Shown here one piece after another: positions 11,798 to 25,726 of a stretch of DNA of 64,000 nucleotides. The notes below the pieces were generated by a model. That model searched no databases. It was not told where the DNA came from and was given only the letters and a program-made list of their open reading frames with translations. Both the position numbers and the translations under genes were made by a program. Location of the stretch: NCBI RefSeq assembly GCF_009870125.1, contig NC_046680.1:11470001-11534000 (forward strand). The letters are read 5' to 3'. Position 1 is the stretch's first letter. Each line of letters begins with the position of its first letter. Source of the DNA: Drosophila pseudoobscura. Its lineage: Eukaryota; Arthropoda; Insecta; Diptera; Drosophilidae.

Positions 11798-14453
11798 TTA
11801 TTTCAACTTTATAATGGGGAAATAGCTATGCTTTGAAAAATCAAACTCTGGCTGGCGCTTCACATCCTTCTGATGGCCACGGGCCAGCACATTCATCACG
11901 ACAAAGTTGGTTCGAGCGATTTGAAGAAGGTCCAGCACCTGTAACAGATTTGAGCTGTGAGCGAGACGCTTGGGTCAGAGATTCTGTTATTGTAAACTCA
12001 CTTCCTGGTCAGGGTTCTGTATGTTTTCCAAAATATTTCGGGCCTGGTCGAAATGCTTTGCTGCAACAGCGTACAGGTCTTCGACGCTAGCAAGCATCAT
12101 GTGATCGCGGATGCTCTTAAACTCCTGATAGCTGACAGGCGGAGGACTGGTTAGTGCGCCAAAGGGACGGAATCGTCGATTATATCGAACCTCCTCGTTG
12201 TCAAAAGTGGGCATTGGCAGACGCACGCGTCCGTCTTTGGTAAGGGCGCCCATAGCCTTGTACATGCCGCCACAGAGACTAAGCAGGGCGTGATAGAAGA
12301 CTATCTCGCAGCGGTACGGACGCTGTAGTTTCTTGTTCTTCCTGGGCTTGGCCGCCTTGCGGTTCTTGGAGACGGTGCCACCATTCGCTTGAATCTTGCT
12401 CAGGTGCTCAGCGTATTCCTCCTGGGCCAGAAGAATATTTTCCGTGCGTGTCAGCGCCGAAACGAGGAAGCCCACCAGAAACTCGTAAGGATACCAGTAG
12501 ATGTAGAGGAACTCGTGCACAGCATACAGCTCCAGCTCGAAGCCGGACATTAGGTAGATCAGCATGGCACGGAAGCAGTTATACAAGACCCACGTGGAAA
12601 AGTGGGTGCTGTGCTTGAGTGCAGTGGCGTGCAGCTCGTTTCCCTCCAAAGCCCGCTCGTTGGCCAGTTGGTTCATAAATGAGTCCAATCTGGCCGCATC
12701 CACCTGTATAGCGTCGAAATTCTCAATCAATCGACCCAGCTTGTCCCGCTGCCTTGCGCGATTGAAGCCACAGATGCGTATAAACATTGTGAAGGTGTTC
12801 AGGCTGATGCAGTAGCGAAAGAAATTCTCCAGCTGCTGCTGCACCTTGGGATCAGCGGACACCGAATTCTTGGGACTGAGCACTGGCGGGGAGTTGAAGG
12901 CCTGCACCGAGTGCCGCAGAAACAGTTTCATCGGCATTCTACCATGCACCAGACGCAGGTTTGCGGTGAACAAACTCTGCAGAACGCTCCTCGAAAGGAT
13001 GCACTGCCCCGACTTTTTACTGTACTCGATAAAGAAGTTCTGCAAGTGGACGAAATTAAATGTAGCAATTTCCAAACAGTCCTAACGATAGCCTTACCAG
13101 CGCTGAGAAGTAATCCTTATTCCGGGTCACTTTGCAGGCGTATTTGAAACGCGAGATCATCTCCTCTAGAAACTGAAAGCTGGCTGGACGGTCTCTGATC
13201 TTAATGCTGCGAGGAAATGAGGGCGGCTGAGTGCGATCATGAATGCGGGTCGAGAAGCCGATGGGATTTGGGGCCTCAGCTGGAGAATACAATTGGTTAG
13301 ACACGACTTAAAAAGCAATCACTGCCATCTGACTTACAGCCCTCAACGGGCTGGGTGCCCCGATCAATGGTTTTGCGCAGAAGCGGCAACAGTTCAGAAG
13401 CCACGTTTAGATTTTTGTAAATCTCGCTTATTGTATCTTCTGCGGTGTCATTGGCCGCCATCTGCTCCACCTGGTAGATGACCTGGAACAGGTGCCGCAT
13501 GAAGCGGAGTCGATGCACCACGGACATTAGATCTTCCGGCGATGTCAGCTGCTTGCATTTGCGCACCAGCTCGTCCTCTACCTCCTTCAGATAACCAAAA
13601 ATATTGCCGGGATGAGCCTTTTCCGCGGCCAACAGTGCAGAGTTTCCGTACAGCTGGAAATCCTCCTCCTCGTTCACACCTGCTATGATGATGATGCTCT
13701 TGATGACCACAATGAGATTACGCACTGCAGTGCAGAAGACGCGCAGCGCCTTGTCCTTGATTTTAGAGGGAGCGTGCAGATAGAGACAGTTGAACAGCAC
13801 CTGATCCATGGAATTCCCCTCCAGCCAGGACACAACGCAGGAGAATAGAGAATCAAAGATCCCGATCAGTTCGGTGGGCGTAAGGTTGTCCAGCTTAATA
13901 ACGCCCGTCTGGAATGGGTGCAAATGAAGGGATGAGCTGGGCATGAGACTGACTGTCTTCTCCATTCTTACCGCGATGGCTACCTCAAAGGAGGGCGGAG
14001 GCAAATCCAACTTATCGAAGCCCATGCCCACATCCATCTTTGGATCCATTATCTCAATCGCAGACATGGCTTCGAAGAGACCAAACATCATGTCCTGCGC
14101 CAGTTCTCCGGGTATCAGTTCTTTACAGGCAGCAAGAAACTCGTCGCTTACATCAAGCCATCCATGCAGTGGATACAGTGTTATGTCTTCTGCGGTACTG
14201 CCACTCCGCATTGTGCGCTGCACTTCGGGATCCATAAAGCCGCATTCGCTCACGCTCCACTCATCCCGGTCCGAGGAGCTGTTGGCCCTAGTGGCGGCGG
14301 CCGCAGCTGCAGCGGCAGTTGCAGCGGCTGCCTGGAAGTCGGCCGGCTCCGCAACGCCACAGAGAGTACTGGGAGGAACATAATTGCACATATGTATGTC
14401 CGTAAGTAGATATTTATAGAACAGTCCGCACTGCTGGCTTACCTTCCGTTCAT
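11798..14453 (-). CDS. Naa35: Naa35 / Mak10, auxiliary subunit of the NatC N-terminal acetyltransferase
   Basis: Five coding exons on the minus strand: 14453-14443 (only 11 nt, MNG plus the start of a Ser codon), 14368-13338, 13279-13098, 13039-12002 and 11938-11798. The total is 800 residues. The match to NAA35 is clear: GLFEAMSAIEIMDPKMD near the N-terminus, LTPTELIGIFD and a WLEG block. The last exon encodes the conserved end with NFVVMNVLARGH and PEFDFSKHSYFPIIKLK. NAA35 bridges the catalytic NAA30 subunit to the ribosome; NatC acetylates Met-hydrophobic N-termini. A poly-Ala run (about residues 13-30) is a local expansion. The last exon is not obvious from open frames alone: it follows a GTGAGT donor at 12001 and an acceptor at 11939-11940. 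Converges on Zfrp8. Confidence 0.93.
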
Positions 14454-14631
14454 CTTGTCAATCTTGCTGTGTCTTCTTAGAGCTATCTTATCGTCGTTCT
14501 TTGTATTTATGTTGATTGTAAATTGGATATATTGGATATTGCCAAGTTGAAGAGGAGCACTTGTTTACATCAGCGAAAATATGTGTATATCATGCGTTGA
14601 TAAGACTTTGCACCGCCTTCAGCCTTCTTGT

Positions 14632-14741
14632 ACAGCAAACTTGATGCTTTTCGCTATTAACAGGAATTAGAGTCCATACAATTTTCTACATTTGGGAATT
14701 ACTTAAATATTTCTCGAATTATAAATTAAATAAAAATTAAT
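14632..14741. repeat. Duplicated ~110 bp segment, copy 2
   Basis: Counterpart of 9481-9618 (see there), lying just upstream of the minus-strand Naa35 gene and followed at about 14755 by a forward copy of the dispersed repeat. Confidence 0.75.
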
Positions 14742-14749
14742 CCATCAAT

Positions 14750-15800
14750 GAAACGTCCGACCCCCAGAAATATACCGAAACATACCGCCTCATTTTCAAA
14801 ATATACCAGATCAATTTTACATATTCCTCATATTCTTTGTTCCGTTGAATATTACCAGCTATATAGAACTTTTAGCCGTGCCCACATAATTTTATCCGAT
14901 TAATGAATCAATTTTCTACAAGATTGGATAGTTTTTAATCCTTGCTTTTATTGTATTTTGGCTGAAACAAGGTTTGAACAAAATAGTTAAACAAAAAATC
15001 AGTCGCAATGTTGCTGGTATTTAAAGACATGATGCGTGTATAGGTCTTTGTGCACCCTATTTTGTTAATTTTATATGAAGATGAAACGTGATTTATAAAG
15101 AAATTTTCTCAAATTGATATTCTTTAGACATATTCATGTATATGATGATGATGAAGATATATATCTGGAACCTGATACCTATTCTTGGTCCCTACAAGAA
15201 GACAATAAGCTTTAAAATATCGTTGAAATATGAAAATAATATTGAATAATATTAAAATATATTGAAAATAAATTGATTTTGCCTGGGATGACAAACGTAT
15301 TCACAATTCTATAACATCCATTTACCCCAGGGTATGTGTGCTTGGAACTAGCAACATGTTTGTGTTTGGAATGAGATTCATTGTTGCAATAGCGAAACTG
15401 CGGCGAATCGGGTATTTCCTATATTTCACGCTATATCGATATGCCCACCTAGCTTTATCCCATAGATAAATGTATTTTCTACAAGATTGCTTCTTTAAAT
15501 TGCTTTTAAATATTTTATTTTGACCAAAAAACGGGTTTCAAGTAAATGTTGCCGCAACATTGTGTATGGAATGGGACTCATTGTTGCTAAAGCGAACTGC
15601 GGCGAATTCAAATTCGATTAAAAAAACGACCAATTCCTCATATTCTTTGTTCCGATGAATAATACTATTTATATGGAACATTTAGCCATGCCCACTTAAT
15701 TTTGTACGATTGATGAATCAATTCTATACATGATTGGCCTAATCGAAATACTTGCATTTATTGGATTTCTATATAACATTGAAAATTAAAGTAATAGATT
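14750..15800 (+). mobile_element. Long forward copy (~1 kb) of the dispersed repeat
   Basis: Starts with CCCCCAGAAATATACCG, then CTTTGTTCCGTTGAATATTA, GCCCACATAATTTTATCCG and AATCCTTGCTTTTATTG. A ~450 bp middle part follows (ATTTTATATGAAGATGAAAC, CTATAACATCCATTTACC), then a second GCCCACTTAATTTTG block near 15690. It is colinear with the reverse complement of about 31200-31870, so the two copies, about 16 kb apart, are inverted relative to each other. No coding capacity is seen. Confidence 0.75.
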
Positions 15801-18800
15801 GATGAAATTGAGAAAATATAACATTATATACTGATATACCGCAAATATACCGTTTGAAAAAAAGGAGCACCACTGGCGGGTCCTGACGATCCTGCTGTTT
15901 ATGCAGACATATAAAACATTATACTAGACTAAGCTATGTATGGTATGGGTATATCTATGGTAAATTTACATAAAATTTGGTCAAACAAGGATAGATTTCG
16001 CGTGATCAGGCGGTGCATTTTTAACCAATTTTGTTGTTTTTTTTTTAAATGCGATAATAAAAATCGGAAATTATAAAGCACTCAAAAATAGCTGCGACTC
16101 ATTTTACAGCACTGATGCGCCTAACATTCTCCTGTTGAGCTTAACATTCCGGCTTAACATCTGAAATACGTTACATTTTCAATGCAAATGCATTTTGGCT
16201 GACTCAAGTGGAAATGCACAAACAAAGAATGAACGAAAAGAACGAAAGAAGACAACAGTTCAGTGCACTCACGACCAGTTCATTAACTAAATTAAATGAA
16301 TGAAATTGCAAGCCAGCACATTTTTATTGCAGTCAGTTGCAGTTGTTTTCGGAAATTGAGTGCTTTCGTCTGTCTGGCTCAAAGCTTGGCAACCGTTGCC
16401 TCGATGGTTCGTCATGGCCACATGGCCCATGCCTCGCGCTGATAAGAACCTATAGCCAGTGAAGCCTTGGTGTTTGGTCCCAACTATATTTGTTCATAAT
16501 TTCCTATCTTTGCAATAAACAGAACGAGTATGTACTTTATTAGAGGAACATGGTGTGTTTAAGAGCTCAGCTTTCTTATCATCCGCTGCTGTTATCGAGC
16601 AATGCTCCAACTCGAGTGCGAGTGGAAGCAGAAAAGCTCGCTCACGCTTTTACTTCCCATTCAAACCCCCTCCCCCACACACCACACACTCTTCCGATTG
16701 TGAGCCCCGCAGAGTGAATTTCCTACTGGACGCAGAGCCCGCCCCACAGTTTTTGGGGTTGTGTTGTCCGTTGCCATTTGAGTGTTACAAATATCAAAAT
16801 TAAGCGCCAAAGTACTCGAGGGGTTGAATTGGTTTGTTTACAACCATTCTGCCTCAGTTGGAAACTGTGCCTCGTGGTAAATACGTGCCAACGGACGGAA
16901 CAGAACGAACCCCAAAAGACAAAAAGACATCCACCAACACCGCAGGCCACAACACAACCGAAAACCGAAGGAGAACTTGGCCTAAGGAGGCGGCATACTA
17001 CGCTACGGTTCATTTATTAGCCAATTTCACGCGTAAGTTATAGGTTTAAATATATTTTAATTATAGAACATCGATGTAGTGGCCTGGCCGAGTTTTCTCT
17101 CGGACATTTACTTTGCCGCCAAATGTTTTTCATTTCAACTTCTGCCTCCGCCTCTCTGAGAAAATAATATAGGTAAAAAATACAATAAAACTATATTTAT
17201 AGTATAGTACGGAAATGGTAGTTCTGTAGTGTTTCCGAACAGAGCAGGGCGCACGAGTCTTAATTAAAAGCAACACACAAAAATATTTAAGCGCATAAAG
17301 CCGCCAAATGACGCGACTTTTTGGCAAGCGACCAAATTAAATCTTACAAATTGTCCAACTACATAACATATGTACATATATACAAATGTACAGCACATAT
17401 GGATCTATATATGCAGCAGATCAAATTTTTAAAATATTTAATTAGCTAAATCAGTAAACAAATTCATGGGTTGAAATGCTACTCAAAAGATCTATGATTT
17501 CATCAATTGTTGACGTGACAGAGTTTGAGTACACTTCAGACGATAAGAACTGTATCTTATCTTATCGAGTGGAAGCTTACTCTTGCGAATGAATATGTTT
17601 CGTAACAGCTATTTGTTTAATTTTGTGTGTATTCCGAATCGATTTGGATAGTGTTAACCCCTTGTTAGGGCCACTGTTGCGTGTAACTTTAAACAGACTT
17701 TAATGGGCCACCATCCCATAGCCGGCTGCTTCGGGTCGTGACAATTGACCAATTTTCGCTGGCTGGCACTGCCAAACAGACCAATAAATGGCACACAAAC
17801 AGGGGGCGGGGTGGGGAGGGAAGTCAGGAAAACTGCACAAGAGCAAAATCAAAGCCTTTCCACAAGCCCCCACAAGTAGGTTAAGGAATAGAACAAATAT
17901 GTGGAAAACAAGTTCTTCTCTCCACCCCCTAGGCACACACACGCACATCCTCGCGGGGACGAACAGACACATATGTATGTGCATATATACACATGTATCC
18001 AGTTTATTTCAATTGATTTGGGGGCAACGTTACGTATGAGCAACGCCGCAGGCAATGTTTCACGAGAGTAAAGACGAAATTCCTGGCATCTATCAGGGAT
18101 TCCGAGGGCATCTACCTTCCAGCCCGCCTCTCACCGCATGGCATTCCTACGCCGAGTATTTTTTGTATCGATTTGATTGGATTTCATTCCATTTGATGTC
18201 CCTGCCGCGCAGGTTTGTTTGTGTTTGGCTGCCTCTTAATACCAGTACGCTTCAATAAAGCTGCCTGATGCCAGATGGCTGATGCCAGTTGCCGTTCCCG
18301 TTCCCGTTGCCCTGCCCCATCCTTATCCCAGTACCCTGTCTCATCCCAGTTAATTGGATTTACGTAAATGACCCAACGGAGCAGGGGCCGCTGCTGGTAC
18401 TCGTAAATGAAATGTGGCCCAGAGTGAATTCAACCAAATCTGGCTGCCGTGCTGGCGTCCCATCCCCATCCCAAAGGAAGGATTTTCTCTTTCTCTCTGA
18501 TTGTAATTCTGCAGCAAAGTTTTTTTTTCATTTCATTTCCCTATTGTGGCATTGAGTTCTAGCTGTGTGTGTGAGCTATGGAAAGCCATTTCTCATCCAA
18601 TTAAATTAATGAAAGTGCACGCAGGGGCATGTGGGACTCTGCACAGATTCTGCTCATAGGAAGGCCGTATTAAGGCCAGTGTACTTTCCTGTCCTATCCT
18701 GTCCTGTTCCATTCACATCCAATGCCTTTGTCCATTATTCAGCTCGGACCAAGTGCTTAAAGACTCAACCAATTAGGCTAAAATGTTTGTTGCCTCTTAA

Positions 18801-21800
18801 ATCAGAGTAAGGGCCTCGAGAAAAGGACAACTTCAGCCACCGCCTCGAGGGCCGTCAGGGCTGGGAATCTCCACAATACGAGTGCTCGCAGCAACGAAAA
18901 CACATCAAAATCAATCTGTCAACAGGAGTCGACAAAATGCTGACAACAGACGGCAGGCGGACGCCTTCGAGGGCAATCCCAGACGACTGACAAAGCATCC
19001 TGACTACGACGTGACTTGTAAAGCCATTTTGCAATGCTTAAGGGCACGGAAAGGCGATGATTATGTTGTGAACGAGGAGCAAGAGCATAAGCACAAGCAC
19101 AGAGTCGTTGAAATTTGTGAAGTATCTACTATTTAAAACATTTTGAGGGGAGGCGTGGACCCTGTGGACTGGGCAGATCCCATTGCCATTAGCACACTGT
19201 CAACAGCAAGCAGCAGCAGCAGCAGCCAGCCAGCCGGATCCCATTTTATTACAACAGGAAAGACAAACAGCAGAATGGCGCCAACATTGTCAGAGTTTCA
19301 GCTTGTTGCTGTCATTGTTGCAAGCTTTTCTGTAGCTGCAGGCGGCAGGCAGCCAAGCGGATGCTGGTGCTGATGATGCTCCCACCCATCATCCTCATCC
19401 TGCTCCTCTGTGATGATGATGATGATGATGATGATGATGCTCGCTATTGCACGCTTGCCTGGCTGTGCGCTTTTGTTGGCTTCCTGCCAACAATCTGCAC
19501 TGGCTGTACCACACGGCGAATGCGCAATGTGTCGGCTGTCGACTGTCGTCTATCCGGATTAGCTGATGCTGAAGTTTATTGTTCCATGCTGCTGCAACAA
19601 CAGATTCTCTGTCCCTGTCCCTGCCACACGAATGGCGCGAATTATCTCTGCTTGGCAGCAGTTTTTGCCTCTGAATCCCCATTCATCCCTCGCTCAGATT
19701 GAATTCGTCCTGTTGCACGGCAAATGGGCAACAGAAAGGCAGCCCTCGGGCGTACTTCCGTTCACTTGGGCCAGCCACTAAATGCAAATGGGGAATGGAA
19801 TCCAAATGAAGCAAATTGCCTGTGCCAGCGATGAATTTAAATGAAGTTTGCCCAACGTTGAGCGAAATGAGGAAAATGCAATTTACGGCCGCGGCCCCCC
19901 AAATGGGTAAATTACTGATGCACTAGTCGCCTCCCTCTCCCCCTTATGGAAATGAGATGAAATGAAACGGAGATGAAATGCACATCCATGCCAAATGTGT
20001 ACATGTGGCCCCCACAGCAAATCATCTGGAATATCATATGAATATTATATTACAAATGATATAAATGATATATGATAAATGGGCAATTTGCATTGAATTG
20101 GAACTGCTGCTGCTCAGACACCCGAGGCTCAAACATGACCACAGAGGGGGAGAGAGAGATAGAGAGAGAGAGGAGAGGGAGACATACCTGTGTGACAGGC
20201 AGATACTTGTAAATAATTGGTTTCGGGGTTTATTCACTGTTCAGTGCTGTTCTGTTCTGTTTTATTCTTTAGAACCCATTGTTTTTTGCTTGCCGTTTGC
20301 CACACGTGCATCTCGATGCGATAAAAGCATTTTAATGTCTTTAGAAAGGAACGTTAGCTAACAAAAAGAACGAATATCAAGTGCTGGACTACTGGGTACC
20401 GTACTTGATATATGCAACATTTCGAGATGCTAGCAGCTTGAGCTTCCATTTAATCCATTTAGCATCTTTAACATCCTTTATTATATCTTGACGCTCGGTC
20501 CTTAGCTACCACCCCTTGGTTAATCCCGAAACCGGTGCCACCTGGAGCTTGTGCTGCGATAATCATAGCCAGCGAAACACCCACAAAAGCGGACGTATTG
20601 TAAATTCGCACATAGTATAAAGCCGGAGCTGCCTCAGACTTTGGCAGCCATGGAGGTGGCTGGGTGGAGCGGCTAATTCAATTGGAAGCAGCGGCTTTGG
20701 AACTTTATTAAGCTGGAAAAACTTTCAATGTCACCCCCGCGTCTCTCCCTCGGGGGTCACACCCATCGCACTTGCATATCCGACATGGGCTTTCAGTTTC
20801 AAGTCACGTTCGGTTCGGGCCACTTGTCTAGATCTAGCCAGGCTTTGGCTCAGCTCTGGCTCGGCTCTGGCTCTGGCTCTGGCCGAGGGCCACCACTTCT
20901 CCAAGGGGCCGACGGAAATCAATTCCGCTTTTGTGGAATTGTCGGAAAAGCTGGCGACAAACTTTCAAAATTTATGACGAAAACTTGCAATGGTCCCGCC
21001 CCCGAGCCCCCTGAACATTTCGTTCGATTGTGATCTGAGCGCATGAAGCGTGGAGCACTTGCAAAGATTTATGGCACATGCAAATGCAAACAGTTTGTGA
21101 TTTATATGACAGCCAGGGCTAATTGCCAGTCACAGAGCACAGACATTCGCTGCGCCTGGGCCTATGGCAAAGTGCAAGCAGATTGCACGTTTAATTACGA
21201 GTATATTCCCAATATTTTGGTGCATTTTTGAACCCATCAATGCTAAGGAGGTGGGTTCCGTTATGTAAGGAGTGGCTTACGGATACAACAGCTTGAGAGG
21301 AGGGTATACTGCAGTCGGTACACTTGAATGTTTGCCATGCAACCTCTTACAATGTAAAAAAAACAAATGTTCGGCGCTTAGTTAGCATTCAAATTGATTG
21401 AGGCTACGCCTACTAGCCACAGCAGTCCTTAATCCGGTTGGAATTTTCCTTAAATAATTGTCATATTGATAGGTAATTAAGCAATCAATATTGTTAGCCG
21501 ATTCGACTGCACGGGGCCTTGATCAATATTCCATTTAAACGCAAAGGTTAAATCACATAGTATATGGTCATTTCCATGGAGAGGCCATTTCCCACCAAGG
21601 CCAACAAATTCAAAGTCAATAACACACACATTTCCATATAAATATGTTCCCAGATTATTTTCTTTCATATCATTTCTTATAATTATGCTTTCCAAAAAAG
21701 AATTCAGTTGTTCCATAAATTTCTAAACAAAAATTTACATTCCATTTGCAATCTGGCTTTACTTTTCATTCGTACGAAAAATTGTTAAAAATATAACGGA

Positions 21801-24800
21801 AAAAAGTGCAATTAAAAAAACAAAATGTATTCTCTTTGAAAAGTAATTAGATAAACGGTACGGCTTGGAATATATAAATCTAATTATGACCTAAACTAAC
21901 GTTACCAAAAACAGAGTTGATATTCGACGTTGGTGTATGAAATTGCACAACTCTGGAAATTGATTAGGACCCTGCATAAAATTTCCTTACATATACATAT
22001 GTACATATATGAAATATTCAGTGATCATTTTGCGAGTTTTTTTCCATTTATAAAACGCCTTCCCTGGTTTCTTTTGTTGTAAATCGGCGTTTACTGTCGT
22101 TAAGCTACCAAATTCTGGTGTAATAAAAGTCAGAAAAATATACCGTTAATCATGATTGGGCCAATTTTCTTTGGGGTGATTTCGAGGCGAACGAACGCGG
22201 CTTGGCCGTAGGCCAGGAGTCAGGAGTCATCTTTCTAATAGGATATAATAGCAAAGAAAATCAATTAAGTATGTCTGATTTGAAAAGTTTTCAAGTGATA
22301 AAGCTAGTTAAATTATTTGTCAATTCTTTAGAGAAGTTACATTTCAATAAACTAGAAAGGAATATCGGGAGAAAAGTATATGGAAATAATGGTTTTTGGC
22401 ATTGTGGACATTTTGGCGAAAAGCCCATATTTTATAATGCCAGAAATTCTATTTCTGTTCTAATATTCCTAACATTAAATTTACAAAATGTAGAAATAAT
22501 TTTTGTATAAAATACAAACCAGCAATGCACCCATTCTAAAGAAAAGTTTTCGTTTAAATGGACTTTTGTTAAGCTTATTCTCGAAACATCTGTTTTTATT
22601 GTAAAAGCAAGCGAAGACTGACTTTTAGAAGGTCAAGCCTTTTTATATCCTTGCATATCGCGCATATATTCTGTAGGATAGTGTACGTATATAGTGTATA
22701 TAGGGATATATCAAAGAGAATATAAGTTGGAAAAGAAGGACCAACAGGCCGCCACAAGGCACATACGAGAGAGCGCTCTCTTGTGGCTTTTCCACAAAAA
22801 TTTAAAAGAGCCTGGGGACACTTTCAAAATACTCGTACTATTACTCATCTTATTAATATTTTTTTGGTGTACCATTAGGGAACGGAAATGCATTATTTTC
22901 AGCATAAAAAAAATTGTCATTCCGCAGTACTGTATTCAAGAAGTTGCAGCTAAACGGAAGAAATCAAAAGATTTTGATTGCTTTCGACAAGTCAGTGGAG
23001 AGTGGCGCGTTTAGCAAAGTGATTTAATCATTTTTATTGTACATTCATTTACAAATTGCCAGCAATCGCGGGGCTTGATCGGCGCCGTGCCCACTTAAAC
23101 GGCGTTAATGCGATTTTAATTATCCGTATGCAAACAGAACCGCATCGAGGCGACGACGCGGGACAGGGACAGGGACAGGGACAGTCAGCAGTGCAATCAG
23201 AAGTCATTAAACGCACTCTAGAGTATCACTCGTGCATACGGCAGGCTAGACACACTGTCTGCTGAATGTCTTTTCACACATTTAAATGGTGTTTTTCCTT
23301 CGAATAGCAATCATTCCTAAAGGGGTGCCCCCCACGAATGTGTGGGCTACAATGTTTTTTGCATAGGAAAAACAAACTGTTCTAGCTGTGTGCGAATAAT
23401 TGGCATGAAACATGTGTGTTTGAATAAGTTAAGGTGCCGCAAAAACATTTGTAACTGTCAATTAGTCTGTTATCGGCTGGAGGTATGCATAATCATAAAG
23501 TCTCAGGCCCCACCCCACTCCTCCTCCCCCCTAAGAAACCCGTTTGGCACAGTCGCACAATTTTGGCAGCCAAATTAAACGCTCAATCAGCACTATTTCC
23601 CCCTCCTTAAGCGGTGGCAAAGACCATTAACTGCATGACCACGCAGAAACGTGAAGTGCAAAGGGAAATGTCTTGGAAATGTCAAAATATATCTTTAAAT
23701 AAACGCGATTGGAAGATTTTGGATGCAACTTATTGATGTTCCGGATCGTTATCAAGCCATATTCTGTGGAACAATACAATGTGAACATCGGTTTATAAAT
23801 ATACGTTCAAAAGCTGCACCTGCAGCCAGAATCATCTGATCCGAAGCCGATGACAATGACCCAACTGGGGACAGTCATCCGGCGGTGAAAGGAGAGGAAG
23901 GAGAGTTGGCGAAGGAACAATAAAAAGAGGCACGACCCGGAGCCGAGCTAAATTTAGTGCTCCACATCGGACTGCCATTCGATCGGACCACAAACAACCG
24001 CAAACGAGTTCCACGGGATACATAGTATGTGCGGTCGGGCCTCTGCTCGGCTCTGACTAACGGAATGAAATGGAACTCTCAAATAATACGAGTATATATG
24101 TATGTACCTACGAAAATTTCCATTGATTTTGCATGATAAACAGATTTGGAGACAATTTGCATTTTGCTACCGACATTTTGCTAATTTTTAAGGTTTGTGC
24201 GCACTTGAACAACCTGCAAAATCCGTAAACAAAACACAATATTAATATTCCTTAATTTCATTCCGCAAATGGGAGGGAGACTGGAAAAAAGTTCGGGGTT
24301 TCGCTTGAATTATGAATAATTAAAAGGCGGGAGTGCGCCGCGGAATGAATTAAGTGAATAATATGAATATTTCAATGGGATGGTATTTGCGTGGCAGAGT
24401 TCGGGCGATAATTGGCCGTAGAGCGCGCGCCAAATTAAACAAAAAACTAAACCGAGAGCAGGCCACAGAGCCCCCCCCCGCCCACGGGAATGTGAAGAGT
24501 GTGGAATACTCAGCATTCATTCCATCCACCCACACTGCCGCACTCTAGAGGGGCAAAGAGGAGAGAGCGGACACCCAGACCCCTCTACAATCGCTTTGTG
24601 TTTCTTTCTTTGTCGCATATTAATTGAGACAGCGGCGTGCGCTCGCTCTGTTTGCGACTGCCGAGAGCGGAAGGTAAACAAACGGTGGAGGAGGAGAGCC
24701 ACGCTCCGGCCGGACAGCCGACCGCCAATCATTCACACCCCGGTCAGACGTAACAGATATGGATTGGCGTATTGTTGTCTGATGAAAGCCAACGATTTAT

Positions 24801-25680
24801 GGAACCTCCATTCATTATCTGGACCTTGCTTAGTATCATCATCAATATCATCTGCTGTAAAGATAATTTGGATCTTTTTGAGATCAGACATACGTACATG
24901 TGTTCCATTGAAATCAACATATGTATTCACTGGACCAGTCGGTTCACATATCTTACTATTGAATTTAGAGTGCTCTTATCCGAAAAAAACCGCAATAAAT
25001 CAAGAAAAAAGTTCGATAAACGAGTTCCCAAATCAACTAACAAACCGCAAGCTTACCAAGCAGCGGAGCAACGGAAGTGGCATGGGGGCTTGGGGAATGA
25101 CCCATCTTGGATAGTACAGGAAACAGATGAAAACTCGATTTTTCGCCAAGAAAGCCGGTCACGAATCACGTTTCCTTCGCTCTCTGGCTGCTCGCTCTCC
25201 CTCCCCCTCTATGGTTTCAGGCTTGGCCTGCTTTCTGCTTTCTTTGCTCAAAGAGTGGGAGAGAGAGAGATCCAAACCGAACCGAACCCCAGGGCCGTGC
25301 CGTGACTCTCTCCGAATGTAGTATGTACGTACGAAAGAGAGCTGAGGCACATCTATCGATCCACGATCGGACCCACTGCGCACTGGCATATCCCATATGA
25401 AGCCCAGCAATTCGTATGCTCGAGCGTTCTGGCCAGGTCTCTCAGTTGCGAACGGCAGCAACAACGGAACGGAACGGAACGGTACAGACCAGGCCCGGCC
25501 AGACCACACCAGACCAGACGTCGTTGTCGATTTCGATGTCGAGCTCTGTAAGATTGATATTTCCTCTCGCCGCGCCACGATTTGAGTTCGAGTTGTTGTT
25601 GCCCGAGTTCACGTACCGCTCGGCTCGGTTCACGCTGCGTGTCGGATCGGATCGCATCGCATCGGATCGGATCGGATCGG
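15800..25680. other. Long gene-free stretch upstream of speck
   Basis: About 10 kb with no coding exon that I can support. It holds microsatellites (CAG at about 19207, GAT at 19411-19440, GA at about 20150-20176), TACATATGTA palindromes (about 17370, 21990) and a tight cluster of GATA motifs at 17542-17566. Probable enhancer DNA of speck lies nearer the right end. Frames such as 16555-16803 or 22202-22510 look like chance. Confidence 0.4.
19411..19440. repeat. GAT trinucleotide microsatellite
   Basis: About nine uninterrupted GAT units. A plain microsatellite in intergenic DNA. Confidence 0.85.
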
Positions 25681-25682
25681 AT
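25625..25682. repeat. ATCGG pentamer tandem array
   Basis: A run of GGATC / GCATC pentamers directly upstream of the TATA box of the speck promoter. Similar short pentamer arrays (GGAAC) lie at about 25463-25482. Confidence 0.7.
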
Positions 25683-25688
25683 AGGGGA

Positions 25689-25726
25689 CTATATAAAGTG
25701 CAGGGCAACCCCACTGTTTGGCAGTC
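25689..25726 (+). promoter_or_regulatory. speck: TATA-plus-initiator promoter, candidate speck long-isoform promoter
   Basis: CTATATAAAG sits at 25689-25698, and an initiator-like GCAGTC at 25721-25726 follows about 33 bp downstream, the normal spacing. About 530 bp of typical 5' UTR sequence (A-rich, ending CTCAAC before the ATG) then leads to the speck start codon at 26256. The motif pair is seen directly; its use is inferred. Confidence 0.6.

Noticed and set aside
22202-23014. Two open frames of about 102 and 106 codons in the speck upstream region
   Set aside because: No domain, poor composition and no splice or promoter context; AT-rich chance frames.
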